Assembly: GCF_003945385.1 (NCBI RefSeq)
Contig: NZ_AP018920.1
Span: 620,001-684,000, forward strand
Length of the DNA: 64,000 nt
Reading direction: 5' to 3'
Source: Pseudonocardia autotrophica
GTDB taxonomy: Bacteria > Actinomycetota > Actinomycetes > Mycobacteriales > Pseudonocardiaceae
How positions within the stretch are numbered: position 1 is the first letter of the stretch; each line of letters starts with the position of its first letter. The notes below the pieces were generated by a model that saw only the letters and a list, made by a program, of their open reading frames with translations, did not search any database and had not been told where the DNA came from. Below, piece by piece: positions 16,265 to 29,032 of this stretch. Both the position numbers and the translations under genes were made by a program.

Positions 16265-16303
16265 AACGGGCCCGGCCCCGCGGGATGCGGAACCGGGCCC
16301 GTT
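16265..16303. terminator. Bidirectional terminator hairpin
   Basis: AACGGGCCCGG at 16265-16275 pairs with CCGGGCCCGTT at 16293-16303 around a 17-base loop, immediately after the DUF3040-like gene and about 60 bp before the Dps stop on the other strand. Confidence 0.75.
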
Positions 16304-16362
16304 GCCGGCAGTGCTGTCGGTGCCGGCAGCACCCGCAGTGCCGTGGGAGCTGCCGGTGTTGG

Positions 16363-16908
16363 TCAGCGCACGGCGTCGGCCGCGCCGGTCTCGGTGTCGG
16401 AGGACTGCGAGCGCAGCGAGCCGTCCGAGCTCTCCAGGTGCGCGCGAACGAACCACTGGAACTGCTCCAGCTGGCCGGCCTGCGCGATCAGCATGTCCTG
16501 GGTGACCGGGTCGAGCGTCTCCAGCTTCCCGATCTGCGTGCGGTGGTCGGTGATGACACCGGTGTAGACGAGATCCAGCGCACCGAGGTGAGCGATCGCC
16601 TCGTCCCGGCCGATCGAGTAGTCGTCCCAGGTGCGGTCGCGCACCAGCGCGCCGGGGGTTCCGTCGGGCGATCCGCCGAGGGTGGCGATCCGCTCGGCGG
16701 CGTCGTCGACCATCGCCCGGACGCTGTCGACCTGCGGGTCCAGCATCTCGTGCACGGCGATGAAGTTCGGGCCCACCACGTTCCAGTGCACGTGCTTGAG
16801 GGTCAGCTGCAGGTCGTTCAGCGCGTGCAGACGGTTCTGCAGCAGCTCCACGACCTGCTCGGCGTCGCCCCGCTCGAGCCCGGGAACGGTGTAGCGGATG
16901 GTGGCCAT
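16363..16908 (-). CDS. dps: Dps-family ferritin-like DNA-protection protein
   Basis: 181 residues from ATG 16908 with ribosome-binding site GGAAGGACAGCG. The four-helix ferritin-like core has the inter-subunit ferroxidase residues in TLKHVHWNVVGPNFIAVHEM (His39/41 and His53) and downstream acidic residues in DSVRAMVDDAAERI. The usual Dps block WDDYSIGRDEAIAHLGALD follows. Dodecamers of this family oxidise and store iron with hydrogen peroxide and can shield DNA. The C-terminal tail is Ser-rich (SSDGSLRSQSSDTETG) rather than Lys-rich, so DNA binding is not evident. It is followed by a terminator on one side and a small acidic frame upstream on the other. Confidence 0.93.
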   Translation of the reverse strand: MATIRYTVPGLERGDAEQVVELLQNRLHALNDLQLTLKHVHWNVVGPNFIAVHEMLDPQVDSVRAMVDDAAERIATLGGSPDGTPGALVRDRTWDDYSIGRDEAIAHLGALDLVYTGVITDHRTQIGKLETLDPVTQDMLIAQAGQLEQFQWFVRAHLESSDGSLRSQSSDTETGAADAVR

Positions 16909-16955
16909 GATGAATCGCTGTCCTTCCGTGTGGTGATCGTGGTGCAGGGCGGGTC

Positions 16956-17105
16956 TCAGGACGCCGCGGGACGGGTGCCGTCCGGCTCGACCGGCTGTTC
17001 GGCGAGGTGCACACCATCGCCGTCGGGGCTTTCGTCGACGGGTGTGTCGCTCTGCTCCGTCGGGACCGGACCGGTCCCCACACCGGGCGCGTCGGGCGTC
17101 GTCAT
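16956..17105 (-). CDS. Small acidic hypothetical peptide, 49 aa
   Basis: ATG 17105 opens MTTPDAPGVGTGPVPTEQSD and runs to a TGA at 16956, 47 bp before the Dps start. The peptide is acidic, rich in Pro, Gly and Thr, without membrane segments or Cys, and looks disordered. Its GC-at-third-position pattern fits coding sequence, and it could be the first gene of a dps transcript. No family is recognised and chance cannot be excluded. Confidence 0.35.
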   Translation of the reverse strand: MTTPDAPGVGTGPVPTEQSDTPVDESPDGDGVHLAEQPVEPDGTRPAAS

Positions 17106-17223
17106 GTGATTCGGGTACCCGCTCGGCGCGGGTTCATGTACGACGCGGCCGGTCCGATTCCGGCGGGTGCGCCATCGGCCGCCGTGGCCGTGGTGAGTGC
17201 AACCAGCCGGCCGGGGCCCGGCC

Positions 17224-17586
17224 TCAGGTGTCGAGCTGCTTCGCGCGGTCGGCCGGACGCTCGCCGGTGAGGTGCTCCCAGGTGCTGGTCATGTGCAGCA
17301 GCCGGTCCAGTGCGTTGCCGCGGTGGTCCAGGTGCAGTGCGATCCCGGCGGCCGCGGTGCGACGGCGCAGCATCAGCAGTGCCGCCAGCCCGTACGAGTC
17401 GCAGAACCCCAGCTCGGAACAGTCGAGCCGAAGCTCGTGCGGGTCGACGGCGGCCTGCAGCGCGGCGTCGGCGGTGGCGGCCAGCTCGTCGGAGGTCTCG
17501 TAGTCGAGATCCCCGGACAGCGCGACCCGCACGACGCCCGGTCGTGGCTCGGAGTACGTCACGGACAATCCTCGTTCGTCGTTCAC
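17224..17586 (-). CDS. STAS-domain anti-sigma factor antagonist
   Basis: 120 residues from GTG 17586, which overlaps the upstream gene by four bases. A single STAS domain: VVRVALSGDLDYETSDELAA, the phosphorylatable loop LGFCDSYGLAALLML with Ser in DSYG, and a C-terminal helix (ALDRLLHMTSTWEHL). SpoIIAA/RsbV-type proteins bind an anti-sigma kinase when unphosphorylated and so release a stress sigma factor. Here it is the last gene of an operon with a PP2C phosphatase and a B12-binding protein. The phosphatase would reactivate this antagonist. No anti-sigma kinase or sigma gene is in the operon. Confidence 0.9.
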   Translation of the reverse strand: MNDERGLSVTYSEPRPGVVRVALSGDLDYETSDELAATADAALQAAVDPHELRLDCSELGFCDSYGLAALLMLRRRTAAAGIALHLDHRGNALDRLLHMTSTWEHLTGERPADRAKQLDT

Positions 17587-18653
17587 GCCGGTCTCCCGGC
17601 ACCGTGGGCGTCGCGGGCGCGGGTGGTGAGTGCCGTCGCCAGCAGCTCCGACGCCCTGGGGAACTCGCGCAGCTCGTCGGCGAGCAGGTCGAGGACCGGT
17701 GGCAGCACGTGCTGCGGCACCGATCGGGCCGACAGCACCGATGCCGTCCAGTCCAGGAACCCGGTGAACAGGTCCGGATCGCCGGTGTACAGCGCCACGG
17801 CGAGGAAGTCGACGATGTGCCGGACGTCCTCGGCGGTCCGCAGCAGCTGGGTGTCGTCGTAGCGCGCCATCTCCGGGATCCGGCCGGACAGCCCGTCGAC
17901 GACGCCGGCGACCAGCGCCGTCGCGTTCCGGTCGACCAGGGTGAACTCCTGGTCGGACAGGTGGGGCAGATCGTCGGTCGGCTGGGAGTGCGGGCGGGCC
18001 GGTGCCGGAAGACCGCCGTCCAGCGTGTCCGCGGCCGCCCGCGCATCGGGGGCCCACGCGTCGGCGGCGAGCAGCCGGGCGTACCGGCCGTCCGCGCCGA
18101 ACGCGGCCCCGCCGACGATGACCGGGACGCCCGCGGCCTGGCAGGCCGAGATCGTCGCGTGCGCGGTCGGGAGCCGGGTCGCGATCGACGACGACAGCGC
18201 CACCGCGTCCGGCCCGGTGCGGTGCAGGTGGGTGATCAGGTGCGCGGACGGGACCTGGGCGCCGAGGTAGTCGACGGCGAACCCGCGCAGCCGCAGCACC
18301 TCGGCCAGCAGCCGGGCCGGGAACGCGTGCCACTCGCCGTCGACGCAGGCGACGGTGATCCGGCCGCGCTCGCCCCGGCCCCGGGGGACGGACAGCGCCA
18401 GCGTGGAGATCACTCGGTCGTTGATGGCGGTCGCGGCGTGCTCCTGGGCGACCGAGATGCGGTTGGCGGCCCAGTCCTCGCCGATCGACGCCTGCACCGC
18501 ACCGATCACCTCGAGCAGCACCGACTCAGGGGCGATCCCCTCGTGGAGCGCATCGACGACGACGTCGACCGCGGTGTACTCGTCGCCGCGCAGCACCGCA
18601 TCCCGCAGCAGCGCCGTGCACCGTGCGATCGGGTCCCGGTGTCCTCCGGTCAT
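17583..18653 (-). CDS. B12-binding-domain protein, CarH/LitR-like photosensor candidate
   Basis: 356 residues from ATG 18653, overlapping both neighbours by four bases. Residues about 5-85 form the helical B12-binding-2 cap with the Wx9EH motif (Trp61, Glu71, His72), which in CarH-type photoreceptors covers adenosylcobalamin. Residues about 97-225 form the Rossmann-like B12 domain. DGEWHAFPARL places His109 as lower axial ligand, and SSS and IVGGAAFG match the SxL and GG positions. Residues about 240-356 form a helical domain (EDVRHIVDFLAVALYTGDPD) like those in RsbR-type stress sensors. There is no MerR DNA-binding domain and no methionine synthase partner, so a sensory role inside partner switching is the best reading. 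Confidence 0.85.
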   Translation of the reverse strand: MTGGHRDPIARCTALLRDAVLRGDEYTAVDVVVDALHEGIAPESVLLEVIGAVQASIGEDWAANRISVAQEHAATAINDRVISTLALSVPRGRGERGRITVACVDGEWHAFPARLLAEVLRLRGFAVDYLGAQVPSAHLITHLHRTGPDAVALSSSIATRLPTAHATISACQAAGVPVIVGGAAFGADGRYARLLAADAWAPDARAAADTLDGGLPAPARPHSQPTDDLPHLSDQEFTLVDRNATALVAGVVDGLSGRIPEMARYDDTQLLRTAEDVRHIVDFLAVALYTGDPDLFTGFLDWTASVLSARSVPQHVLPPVLDLLADELREFPRASELLATALTTRARDAHGAGRPA

Positions 18654-20293
18654 GCGGTGTACCGGCCGCGCCCGTGCCCGCCCACCGCCGAGAGATGGCG
18701 GCCGCGCGGGGCGGAGACGGCGAGCAGCGCCATGTCGTCGTGCGCGTTGCGGCCGACCCACTCGGTGGTCACCATCTGGATCCGCTCCACGACCGCCTCG
18801 GCGGGCAGCCCGGCGCACTCGCCGGCCACCCGCTGGAGGCGCTGCTCCCCGAACTGGTCGCGGCCCATCGGGCCGCCGAGGGCCTCGGTGATTCCGTCGG
18901 TGTAGAGCAGGCAGGTCTCGCCCGGGGCCAGCCGGGTCTCGTAGGTGGTCGCCTCGACGACCGGCAGCACACCGACCAGCGTGCCCCGGGTGTCGGCCTC
19001 CTCGACCCGGCCGTCCGCCCGGACGATCAGCGGCGGCGGGTGCCCGGCGGCGGTGAGCCGCAGCCGGACGTCCGATCCGTCCCTGGTGACCGACGCCAGC
19101 ACCAGCGTCACGAACCGGGTGTGGTCCTCGCTGACCAGGGAGTCGTTGAGCAGGCCGAGCAGGCGGACGTGGTCGTCGGCCATCGGGAGCAGCGCGTGCA
19201 GCGTGCTGCGGATCCGCCCGGTCAGCACGGCCGCCTCGAGACCCTTGCCGCACACGTCCCCGAGCACGGCGAGTGTCTGTGCCGCACCGTCCGGGGTGGG
19301 GGCGCAGGGGTGCACGTCGTAGAAGTCGCCGCCGACCCGATCGCCGTCCTCGGCGGGCCGGTAGCCGCCCGCGAACTCGATGCCGGCGATCTCCTGCAGC
19401 TTCGGCGGCAGCAGGTCACGCATCAGCGTCTCGGTGATGGACGCCTGCCGGGCGAACATCCGGGCGGCCGACATCGCCAGGCCGGAACGGGCGGCGAACT
19501 CGCGCGCGGTCGACTCCTCGCCCTCGCTGAAGGGGCCGGAGCCGGGCCGGCGCAGCAGCACCAGCGCACCGGCGGGGATGCCGTGTCCCGGGAGCGGGGT
19601 GACCACGATCGATCCGGCCTCGCCGATCTCCGGCGGCACCAGCCAGGACGGCGCCGCCGCCGGGTCGATCCAGCGGGACGGGACGGGCGGGAAGCCCTGC
19701 AACGCCTCGGCCAGGCCCGGCACCTCGTCCGGATCGAGCCGGCTGGTGGCCGACCGCGGTGCGCCGTGCCCGGAGACGGCGGTGACGACCCGGAACTGAC
19801 GGCGGGTCGCCGGGGTGAGCACGACGGCGGCGTCGGCCAGCGCGTCGACCGCCAGCCCGGCGATCACCTCCATGCACCGCTGCAGGTTCAGCGAACCGAG
19901 CAGCGCAGCCGATGCGTCGGAGAGGAAGACCGCGCGGGACTGCTCGATCCGCAGCTCGTCGCGGACGGAACGGACGTCGGTGACGTCGATCAGCCACCAG
20001 GTGACCGAGCCGTCGTCGTGCCTGCTCGGCGTGGCCTCCAGCGCCCGGCCGTCCACCACGTCGGAGAAGGTGACGGGCTCGGTGCCCGGGACCGGGTGGG
20101 CGCCGGACAGCCACGGTGCGACCCGGCTCAGCCCGGCGCCGGTCCGGAGGGCGGGGACGAGCAGGAGCGCCGCATCGTTGATCTCGAGCACGGTCCCGTC
20201 GGGGCCCACGGTCAGTGCGGCGCACGGAGCCCCTGCCCACCTGGCGTCGGCGGCGGACGTCCGCTCGTCGGTGGCCTGCTGGATCTCCGTCAC
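18650..20293 (-). CDS. PAS-GAF-PP2C phosphatase (RsbU/SpoIIE type)
   Basis: 547 residues if translation starts at GTG 20293 (VTEIQQATDE), preceded by GGAGACC; a longer frame to 20386 is possible. An N-terminal PAS-like domain (about 15-115), a GAF domain (about 125-290) and a C-terminal SpoIIE-type PP2C domain (about 320-535) are visible. The metal ligands lie in GGDFYDV, GDVCGKGLEAA, LYTDGITEA and NAHDDMALL. Such phosphatases dephosphorylate STAS antagonists to activate stress or developmental sigma factors. First gene of a tight operon, overlapping the B12-domain gene by four bases, so the B12 protein and the STAS protein are probably its regulator and substrate. Confidence 0.92.
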   Translation of the reverse strand: MTEIQQATDERTSAADARWAGAPCAALTVGPDGTVLEINDAALLLVPALRTGAGLSRVAPWLSGAHPVPGTEPVTFSDVVDGRALEATPSRHDDGSVTWWLIDVTDVRSVRDELRIEQSRAVFLSDASAALLGSLNLQRCMEVIAGLAVDALADAAVVLTPATRRQFRVVTAVSGHGAPRSATSRLDPDEVPGLAEALQGFPPVPSRWIDPAAAPSWLVPPEIGEAGSIVVTPLPGHGIPAGALVLLRRPGSGPFSEGEESTAREFAARSGLAMSAARMFARQASITETLMRDLLPPKLQEIAGIEFAGGYRPAEDGDRVGGDFYDVHPCAPTPDGAAQTLAVLGDVCGKGLEAAVLTGRIRSTLHALLPMADDHVRLLGLLNDSLVSEDHTRFVTLVLASVTRDGSDVRLRLTAAGHPPPLIVRADGRVEEADTRGTLVGVLPVVEATTYETRLAPGETCLLYTDGITEALGGPMGRDQFGEQRLQRVAGECAGLPAEAVVERIQMVTTEWVGRNAHDDMALLAVSAPRGRHLSAVGGHGRGRYTA

Positions 20294-20695
20294 GTCGACT
20301 ACCGGTCTCCCTGCTGCTCGATTTGCCTTCCGGGTCGGGAAGGGGATCGCACGGTACCGCCCGATCAGCGGGAGCGCGCCGGTCACGCCGCTGGGGTGCC
20401 CCGGCCGGAGTACCTCCGCGCGAGCGCGGCGACACCAGGGGAGACCGCGGATCGGGTCACCTCGGCGGGCGTGCGGCGTTGTTCACCGGTGCCGCCACCG
20501 GGAGTGACGAGCGGTTCGGCGTCGGCTGGTCGAGCGGGCCCTTCGAGCGGTCCCCGGTGGTCCCCGGTGCGGCGCGGTGGGCCGGTGCCGCTGAGTCCGC
20601 GCTGAGAAAAGTGCGCCACCTCAGCTCTCTCTCAGGTCCGGCGGGCACCGTCGGTCGGGAACGACGGCGGCGGACGCCCGCCGGGGGGAGGATCC
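20294..20695. other. Divergent intergenic region between PP2C operon and cvpA-like gene
   Basis: About 400 bp that must hold the promoters of both flanking units. GGGGGGAGG lies directly before the downstream ATG. I could not identify a convincing SigB-like (GTTT/GGGTAT) promoter pair for the phosphatase operon, nor any gene. Confidence 0.4.
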
Positions 20696-21217
20696 ATGAC
20701 GCTGCTCGACGTACTCGTCCTGATCGTGCTGCTCGCCGCCGTGGTGGGTGGGTTCCGCAGGCTCGGCGGTGTCGCCCGGGCCGGGAGCCTGCTGGGCCTG
20801 GTGGTCGGTGCCGGTCTCGGTGCCGCCTGGGGTTCGCAGCTGGCCGGTCTCGGCGGAACCCCGGGATCGGCCTGGCTGTGGGGGCTGCTCGGCATCCTCG
20901 GTGGCCTGCTGCTCGGCTCGCTGGTCGGGAGATTCCTGGGCGGCCTGATCAGCAGGCTGCTCGCCGGGGCCCGGCTGTCGTTCCTGGACCGGGCGGTCGG
21001 GGGCATCACAGGCGGTATCGCTGCGCTGCTCGTGATGTGGCTGGTGTCCTGGGTGGTCCCGTCCCTGGTGAACCCGGCCGCACTCGCTCCGGTGACCTCG
21101 CTGGTGGAATCGCTCGGCGGACAGAGCCGGATCCTGGGCTCGGTCGGGGAGGTGTTCCCGACGACCACCTCTGCGGTGCGCGACGCGGTGGACGCGGCCC
21201 GACCGCCCGCCGGCTGA
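20696..21217 (+). CDS. CvpA-family membrane protein
   Basis: 173 residues from ATG 20696. Four hydrophobic helices: LLDVLVLIVLLAAVVGGFRR, AGSLLGLVVGAGLGAAWG, WLWGLLGILGGLLLGSLVG and AVGGITGGIAALLVMWLVSW. A polar C-terminal tail of about 45 residues follows. The DVLVLIVLLAAVVGGFRRLGG start and the LSFLDRAVGGITG block match the CvpA (colicin V production) family. In actinobacteria, related genes are often fused or adjacent to a MarP-type serine protease, but no protease domain is present here. Transcription ends in a hairpin-rich region just downstream. Confidence 0.75.
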   Translation: MTLLDVLVLIVLLAAVVGGFRRLGGVARAGSLLGLVVGAGLGAAWGSQLAGLGGTPGSAWLWGLLGILGGLLLGSLVGRFLGGLISRLLAGARLSFLDRAVGGITGGIAALLVMWLVSWVVPSLVNPAALAPVTSLVESLGGQSRILGSVGEVFPTTTSAVRDAVDAARPPAG

Positions 21218-21228
21218 GCCGGTACAGG

Positions 21229-21304
21229 GAGTGCTCCTCGCCGGATCGCGACGCGCATTCGCCCCCGACGCGCTGCAGGACCCGACGAGGAGCACTCGTC
21301 GGGT
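21229..21304 (+). terminator. Terminator with mutually exclusive alternative pairing
   Basis: ACCCGACGA (21280-21288) and TCGTCGGGT (21296-21304) form a perfect 9-bp hairpin with loop GGAGCAC. A separate segment, GAGTGCTCCTCG at 21229-21240, is the exact complement of CGAGGAGCACTC at 21286-21297, which overlaps both the loop and one arm. The two structures cannot coexist. Confidence 0.6.
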
Positions 21305-21427
21305 CAACGCGTCGGCCCCCGGCTCGGATACCCCCTGATGCGGTGATGGCACGGAACACCGGCCACCCGGAGCGACGGAACGGTGCTCGAGCGCCTCGAC
21401 CTTGCCGGGCACCGCGCCGCCGGAGAG

Positions 21428-21862
21428 CCGCGGATCCGGCAGCTGGATGTCGACCGCCGGGGACCGAGTCGCCGGAGAACCGCGGATCCGGCGGCTGGGG
21501 GAGCACCGCCGGGTACCGGGCTGCCGGGGTTCCGCGGATCCGGCAGCTGGATGTCGACCGCCGGGACCGAGTCGACGGAGATCCGCGGGTCCGGCAGCCG
21601 GGGCGCACCGCCGGGCACTGCGTCGCTGGACTTCCCCGTATCCGGCGGTTGGGCGCCCTCCGCCGGATACTGCTGCGCCGCCGGGGTTCCGCGGATCCGG
21701 CGGTCGGGCGCCATCGCCGGGCGCTGCTGCGCTGCTGGAGTTCGGCGGTTCCGGCGGTTGGGCGCCACCGCCAGCCACTCCTGCGCTGCTGGGTTCCGCG
21801 GATCCGGGAGTCGAGCGCCCACCGCCGGGCGCCGAGCCCGCACCGCCGGGTGCTGCCCGGTT
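21428..21862. repeat. Degenerate tandem array of about 52-bp units
   Basis: Eight successive units begin with variants of CCGCGGATCCGGC at 21428, 21480, 21532, 21583, 21634, 21689, 21743 and 21796; unit lengths are 52, 52, 51, 51, 55, 54 and 53 bp. Each has a GC-rich half containing GGATCC and a half with an ACCGCCGGG core. Units 1 and 3 are nearly identical (CAGCTGGATGTCGACCGCCGG). The lengths are mostly not multiples of three, which argues against a repeated peptide. Confidence 0.8.
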
Positions 21863-22238
21863 CGCCGGGGCCGGCCGTGCAGCTCAGCAGGGGTGGCGCC
21901 GTCGGCCCGGGAGCGCGGCCGCCGGGCCGCACCACAGGGCCGGAACGGGTGGGGTCCAGGGCGAACCGTTCGCCACGGAGGACGGTCCGTGCGCCGTCGT
22001 CGACCATTGATCCGGGTAACGATGCTGGTCAGGGCGGAGACAGCGGAGTGGAACCGGCGACCCGACCACCGAGAACACCACGCCTGCACGGCCTGTCGGC
22101 CGTGAAGTGCCCGGCGTCACAGAAGTCCGTTCACGGCCGAAACTGCTTGCGAGTCCCGGTCGTAAACTGTGGACGCGTCGAGCTCATGGTCGCTGACCTG
22201 GGATGACTCCTGTTGTTCGCCAGAGGTACCCCCCCGGT

Positions 22239-22268
22239 TTGACCATGCCGGACACCGTGCCGTAACTT
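22239..22268 (+). promoter_or_regulatory. Likely rrn promoter
   Basis: TTGACC (22239-22244), an 18-bp spacer and TAACTT (22263-22268), about 290 bp before mature 16S. It is the best vegetative-sigma match in the leader. Further start points may exist. Confidence 0.6.
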
Positions 22269-22442
22269 CTTTCTTGTCAGCGAGTGAGCCGGACAGAACG
22301 GGCCTGAGGGCCCGGTCAACAGGCCCGCTGGCCACAGAGGTCCCCCCGGTGGATGTCCGAGTTTCTCGGGTGTTTATGGTGGTGGGGTCAAGGCGATCCG
22401 CCTTCGGATCCGGTTGTGAGGCCGGTGGTGTGGTGCGGGTGT

Positions 22443-22463
22443 CTTTTGAGAACTCAACAGTGT
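22443..22463 (+). promoter_or_regulatory. Conserved rrn leader element (antitermination/processing)
   Basis: CTTTTGAGAACTCAACAGTG matches the TTTGAGAACTCAACAG element that I recognise from actinobacterial rrn leaders, located about 95-115 bp upstream of 16S. Confidence 0.6.
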
Positions 22464-22556
22464 GTCGAGCTATTTATATAGTTTTGGCGTTTTTATGCCA
22501 GTTTGTTTGGCTGTGGCTGGTCGATCCCGTCGGCTGGTCATGGTGTTTGTCAGGGT

Positions 22557-27492
<4,936 letters not shown>

Positions 27493-27577
27493 AACATTTT
27501 GTTCGCATCCACTGTGTGACCCTGAGCCCACAACCAGTTTTTGGTTGTGTGGTGGGTTGAAGAGAAGTTGATAGTGT

Positions 27578-27696
27578 TGTCGGTGGTCATAGCGTTAGGG
27601 AAACGCCCGGTCCCATTCCGAACCCGGTAGCTAAGCCTTTCCGCGCCGATGGTACTGCACTCGACAGGGTGTGGGAGAGTAGGTCGCTGCCGACAT
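27578..27696 (+). rRNA. rrf: 5S ribosomal RNA
   Basis: About 119 nt. The closing helix pairs TGTCGG (27578-27583) with CCGACA (27690-27695). Internal blocks CGCCCGGTCCCATTCCGAAC and GGGAGAGTAGG are characteristic. It lies about 85 nt after 23S and directly before the operon terminator. Confidence 0.96.
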
Positions 27697-27712
27697 TCAA
27701 CATGTGTAGGGG

Positions 27713-27738
27713 ATGCCCCGGACTTCGGTCCGGGGCAT
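27713..27738 (+). terminator. rrn operon terminator
   Basis: ATGCCCCGGAC, a TTCG tetraloop and GTCCGGGGCAT form a perfect 11-bp stem, followed by TTTCC. Located 17 bp after 5S rRNA. Confidence 0.92.
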
Positions 27739-27981
27739 TTCCGCATTTCCAGGCCTTTTTTATGCTGGCCGGCCCGGATGACTGCGGGGTTGCCCGCCCG
27801 GATGGACGCACGGTGTCGGCCTGATGCTCGCGGAGCGCGCACCCGGTATGGGGATGCCCGCCCGATGCGCCGATGCGCCGGCTCGCCAGTGCGCTCCCAG
27901 TGCGCTCCCCCCAGTGCGTGTGTGCCGGTGGGCGCCCGGGGGCGCGGCCGTCAGTGGACGGGCGTCCCCACGTGGCCGGGA

Positions 27982-28041
27982 GTTCCGAGGGCTACGCCAG
28001 GGTCGTGAGACGCCCCGTGGACTGCACTGGTGTGACGGTCG
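27982..28041. repeat. 60-bp hairpin element, copy 1
   Basis: Opens GTTCCGAGGGCTACGCCAG and closes GCACTGGTGTGACGGTCG. Arms ACGCCAG and CTGGTGT pair (one G-U in RNA), with an inner GTC/GAC pair. Confidence 0.7.
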
Positions 28042-28094
28042 ACCGGTGCGCGGTGCGCGGTGCGTGAGTCGGAGGCGCGGGGACGAGGCAGCGT

Positions 28095-28147
28095 GTCGAC
28101 GCCGGCCCGGCCGACGCCGGTGACACCGTCGCGATACGGCAGAGCGG
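28095..28147. repeat. Decayed copy 1 of the pyrD 3' end
   Basis: GTCGACGCCGGCCCGG..., then CCGGTGACACCGTCGC and AGAGCGG, aligns with pyrD positions 29042-29097. Read on the minus strand in the pyrD frame it gives RDGVTGVGRAGVDTL against RDRFTDISQAVGIDAP in the intact gene. Confidence 0.6.
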
Positions 28148-28358
28148 CCAGGTCGCAGCCCAGCCGCTGGGACCCCAACAGACCCGGTGCGCAGGCGCAC
28201 GCCCGGATGCGGGCCCGCGCGCGCCTGCCGGCCAGTTACATGCCCGAGTTCGGGCCCGCGCGCGGCTGCTGCCCCGGTGCCGCCCCGGTGCACGCCCTGG
28301 TGGGCGCTGGTGCGCACCAGATGTGTGCCCGTCCGCGGGGATCCCTGCGGGGGCGGAT

Positions 28359-28419
28359 GTTGCGAGAGGTACACCAGAGTCCTGGACGGCCCCGCGGACA
28401 GCACTGGTGTGACCGTCGG
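28359..28419. repeat. 60-bp hairpin element, copy 2
   Basis: GTTGCGAGAGGTACACCAG opens and GCACTGGTGTGACCGTCGG closes. ACACCAG pairs with CTGGTGT and GTCC pairs with GGAC inside the same hairpin. Confidence 0.75.
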
Positions 28420-28458
28420 CAGGTGCGCGGCTCGAGGCGCGGAGGCGAGGCTCGGTTT

Positions 28459-28513
28459 GTCGATGGCGCCGGCCCGGCGGATGTCGGTGACACGATCGCT
28501 ATATAACCGAGCG
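28459..28513. repeat. Decayed copy 2 of the pyrD 3' end
   Basis: GTCGATGGCGCCGGCCCGGC, then GGATGTCGGTGACACGATCGC, is close to pyrD from 29042 on, sharing GATGTCGGTGA exactly. In the pyrD frame it reads DRVTDIRRAGAIDKP against DRFTDISQAVGIDAP. Confidence 0.7.
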
Positions 28514-28872
28514 GACAGGCGGAGCGGTGCCGCCGCGGGAGCTGCGACAGCTCCGGTGCGCAGGTGCTGCACACCCGGTCTGTGCCGGCGCGCGGCCGGT
28601 GTATGCCGGTGCGTGCGCAGCGCTGTTTCGTGTGCAGTGTGCTGCTCAGTGCGGAGCGTGCTGCTGGGTGCGGAGGGTGGTGGTTCGTGTCGCGCGTTGT
28701 GGTGAGAGCCGAGCGTGCCGTTGCGTGACGAGCCTGCCGTTGCGGGACGAGCGTGGCGGTGCGTGCCCAGCGCCCCGGTGCAGGCCTGGGATGCGTGCGA
28801 CGCGTGCCCGGCGTGGCGGCGGTGGCGTCCGCTGTGTGCCCCTCCCGGAGGGCCACCCCCGCGAGGGAGCCG

Positions 28873-28933
28873 GTTCCGAGGGGTACACCAGAGTCGTGGA
28901 GGGCCCCGCCGACAGCACTGGTGTGACTGTCGG
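28873..28933. repeat. 60-bp hairpin element, copy 3
   Basis: GTTCCGAGGGGTACACCAG opens and GCACTGGTGTGACTGTCGG closes; the arms ACACCAG and CTGGTGT are conserved. This copy lies about 100 bp downstream of the intact pyrD stop and may be its terminator or a processing element. Confidence 0.75.
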
Positions 28934-29032
28934 AGTGTGATGGATGGTGGGCGGGGCCCACTGGGCTCGGAGTGGGCCGAGTGTGTGGGGTGCTGGCGGG
29001 GAGTGGAGAGCTCGGCCGCACCGGGGCGTGGG

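Larger units (their letters stand above)
21863..22556 (+). promoter_or_regulatory. rrn upstream and leader region
   Basis: No gene is recognisable between the repeat array and 16S rRNA. Moving towards 16S it becomes less GC-rich, and contains a promoter (22239-22268), a small hairpin CGGGCC-TGAG-GGCCCG at 22299-22314, another GATCCG-CCTT-CGGATC at 22395-22410, an antitermination-like element (22443-22463) and an AT-rich run (TATTTATATAGTTTTGG) just before the mature 16S end. Confidence 0.6.
27739..29032. other. 1.3-kb non-coding region between rrn and pyrD
   Basis: No frame shows family resemblance or consistent coding bias. It holds three copies of a 60-bp hairpin element (27982, 28359 and 28873), two decayed copies of the pyrD 3' end (28095-28147 and 28459-28513) and short imperfect iterations such as GAGCGTGCCGTTGCG around 28711-28770. 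The structure suggests repeated duplication and decay downstream of pyrD. Confidence 0.65.

Noticed and set aside
21428..21862. CRISPR array
   Set aside because: Units are contiguous and degenerate, with no unique spacers and no cas genes.
20215..22206. 663-codon plus-strand frame across the cvpA-like gene and the repeat array
   Set aside because: It is out of frame with cvpA, has no ribosome-binding site or domain, and the repeat period is mostly not divisible by three.
28485..28502. Promoter with CTATATAA minus-10 near the second pyrD-end copy
   Set aside because: No minus-35 at a proper distance and no gene follows.
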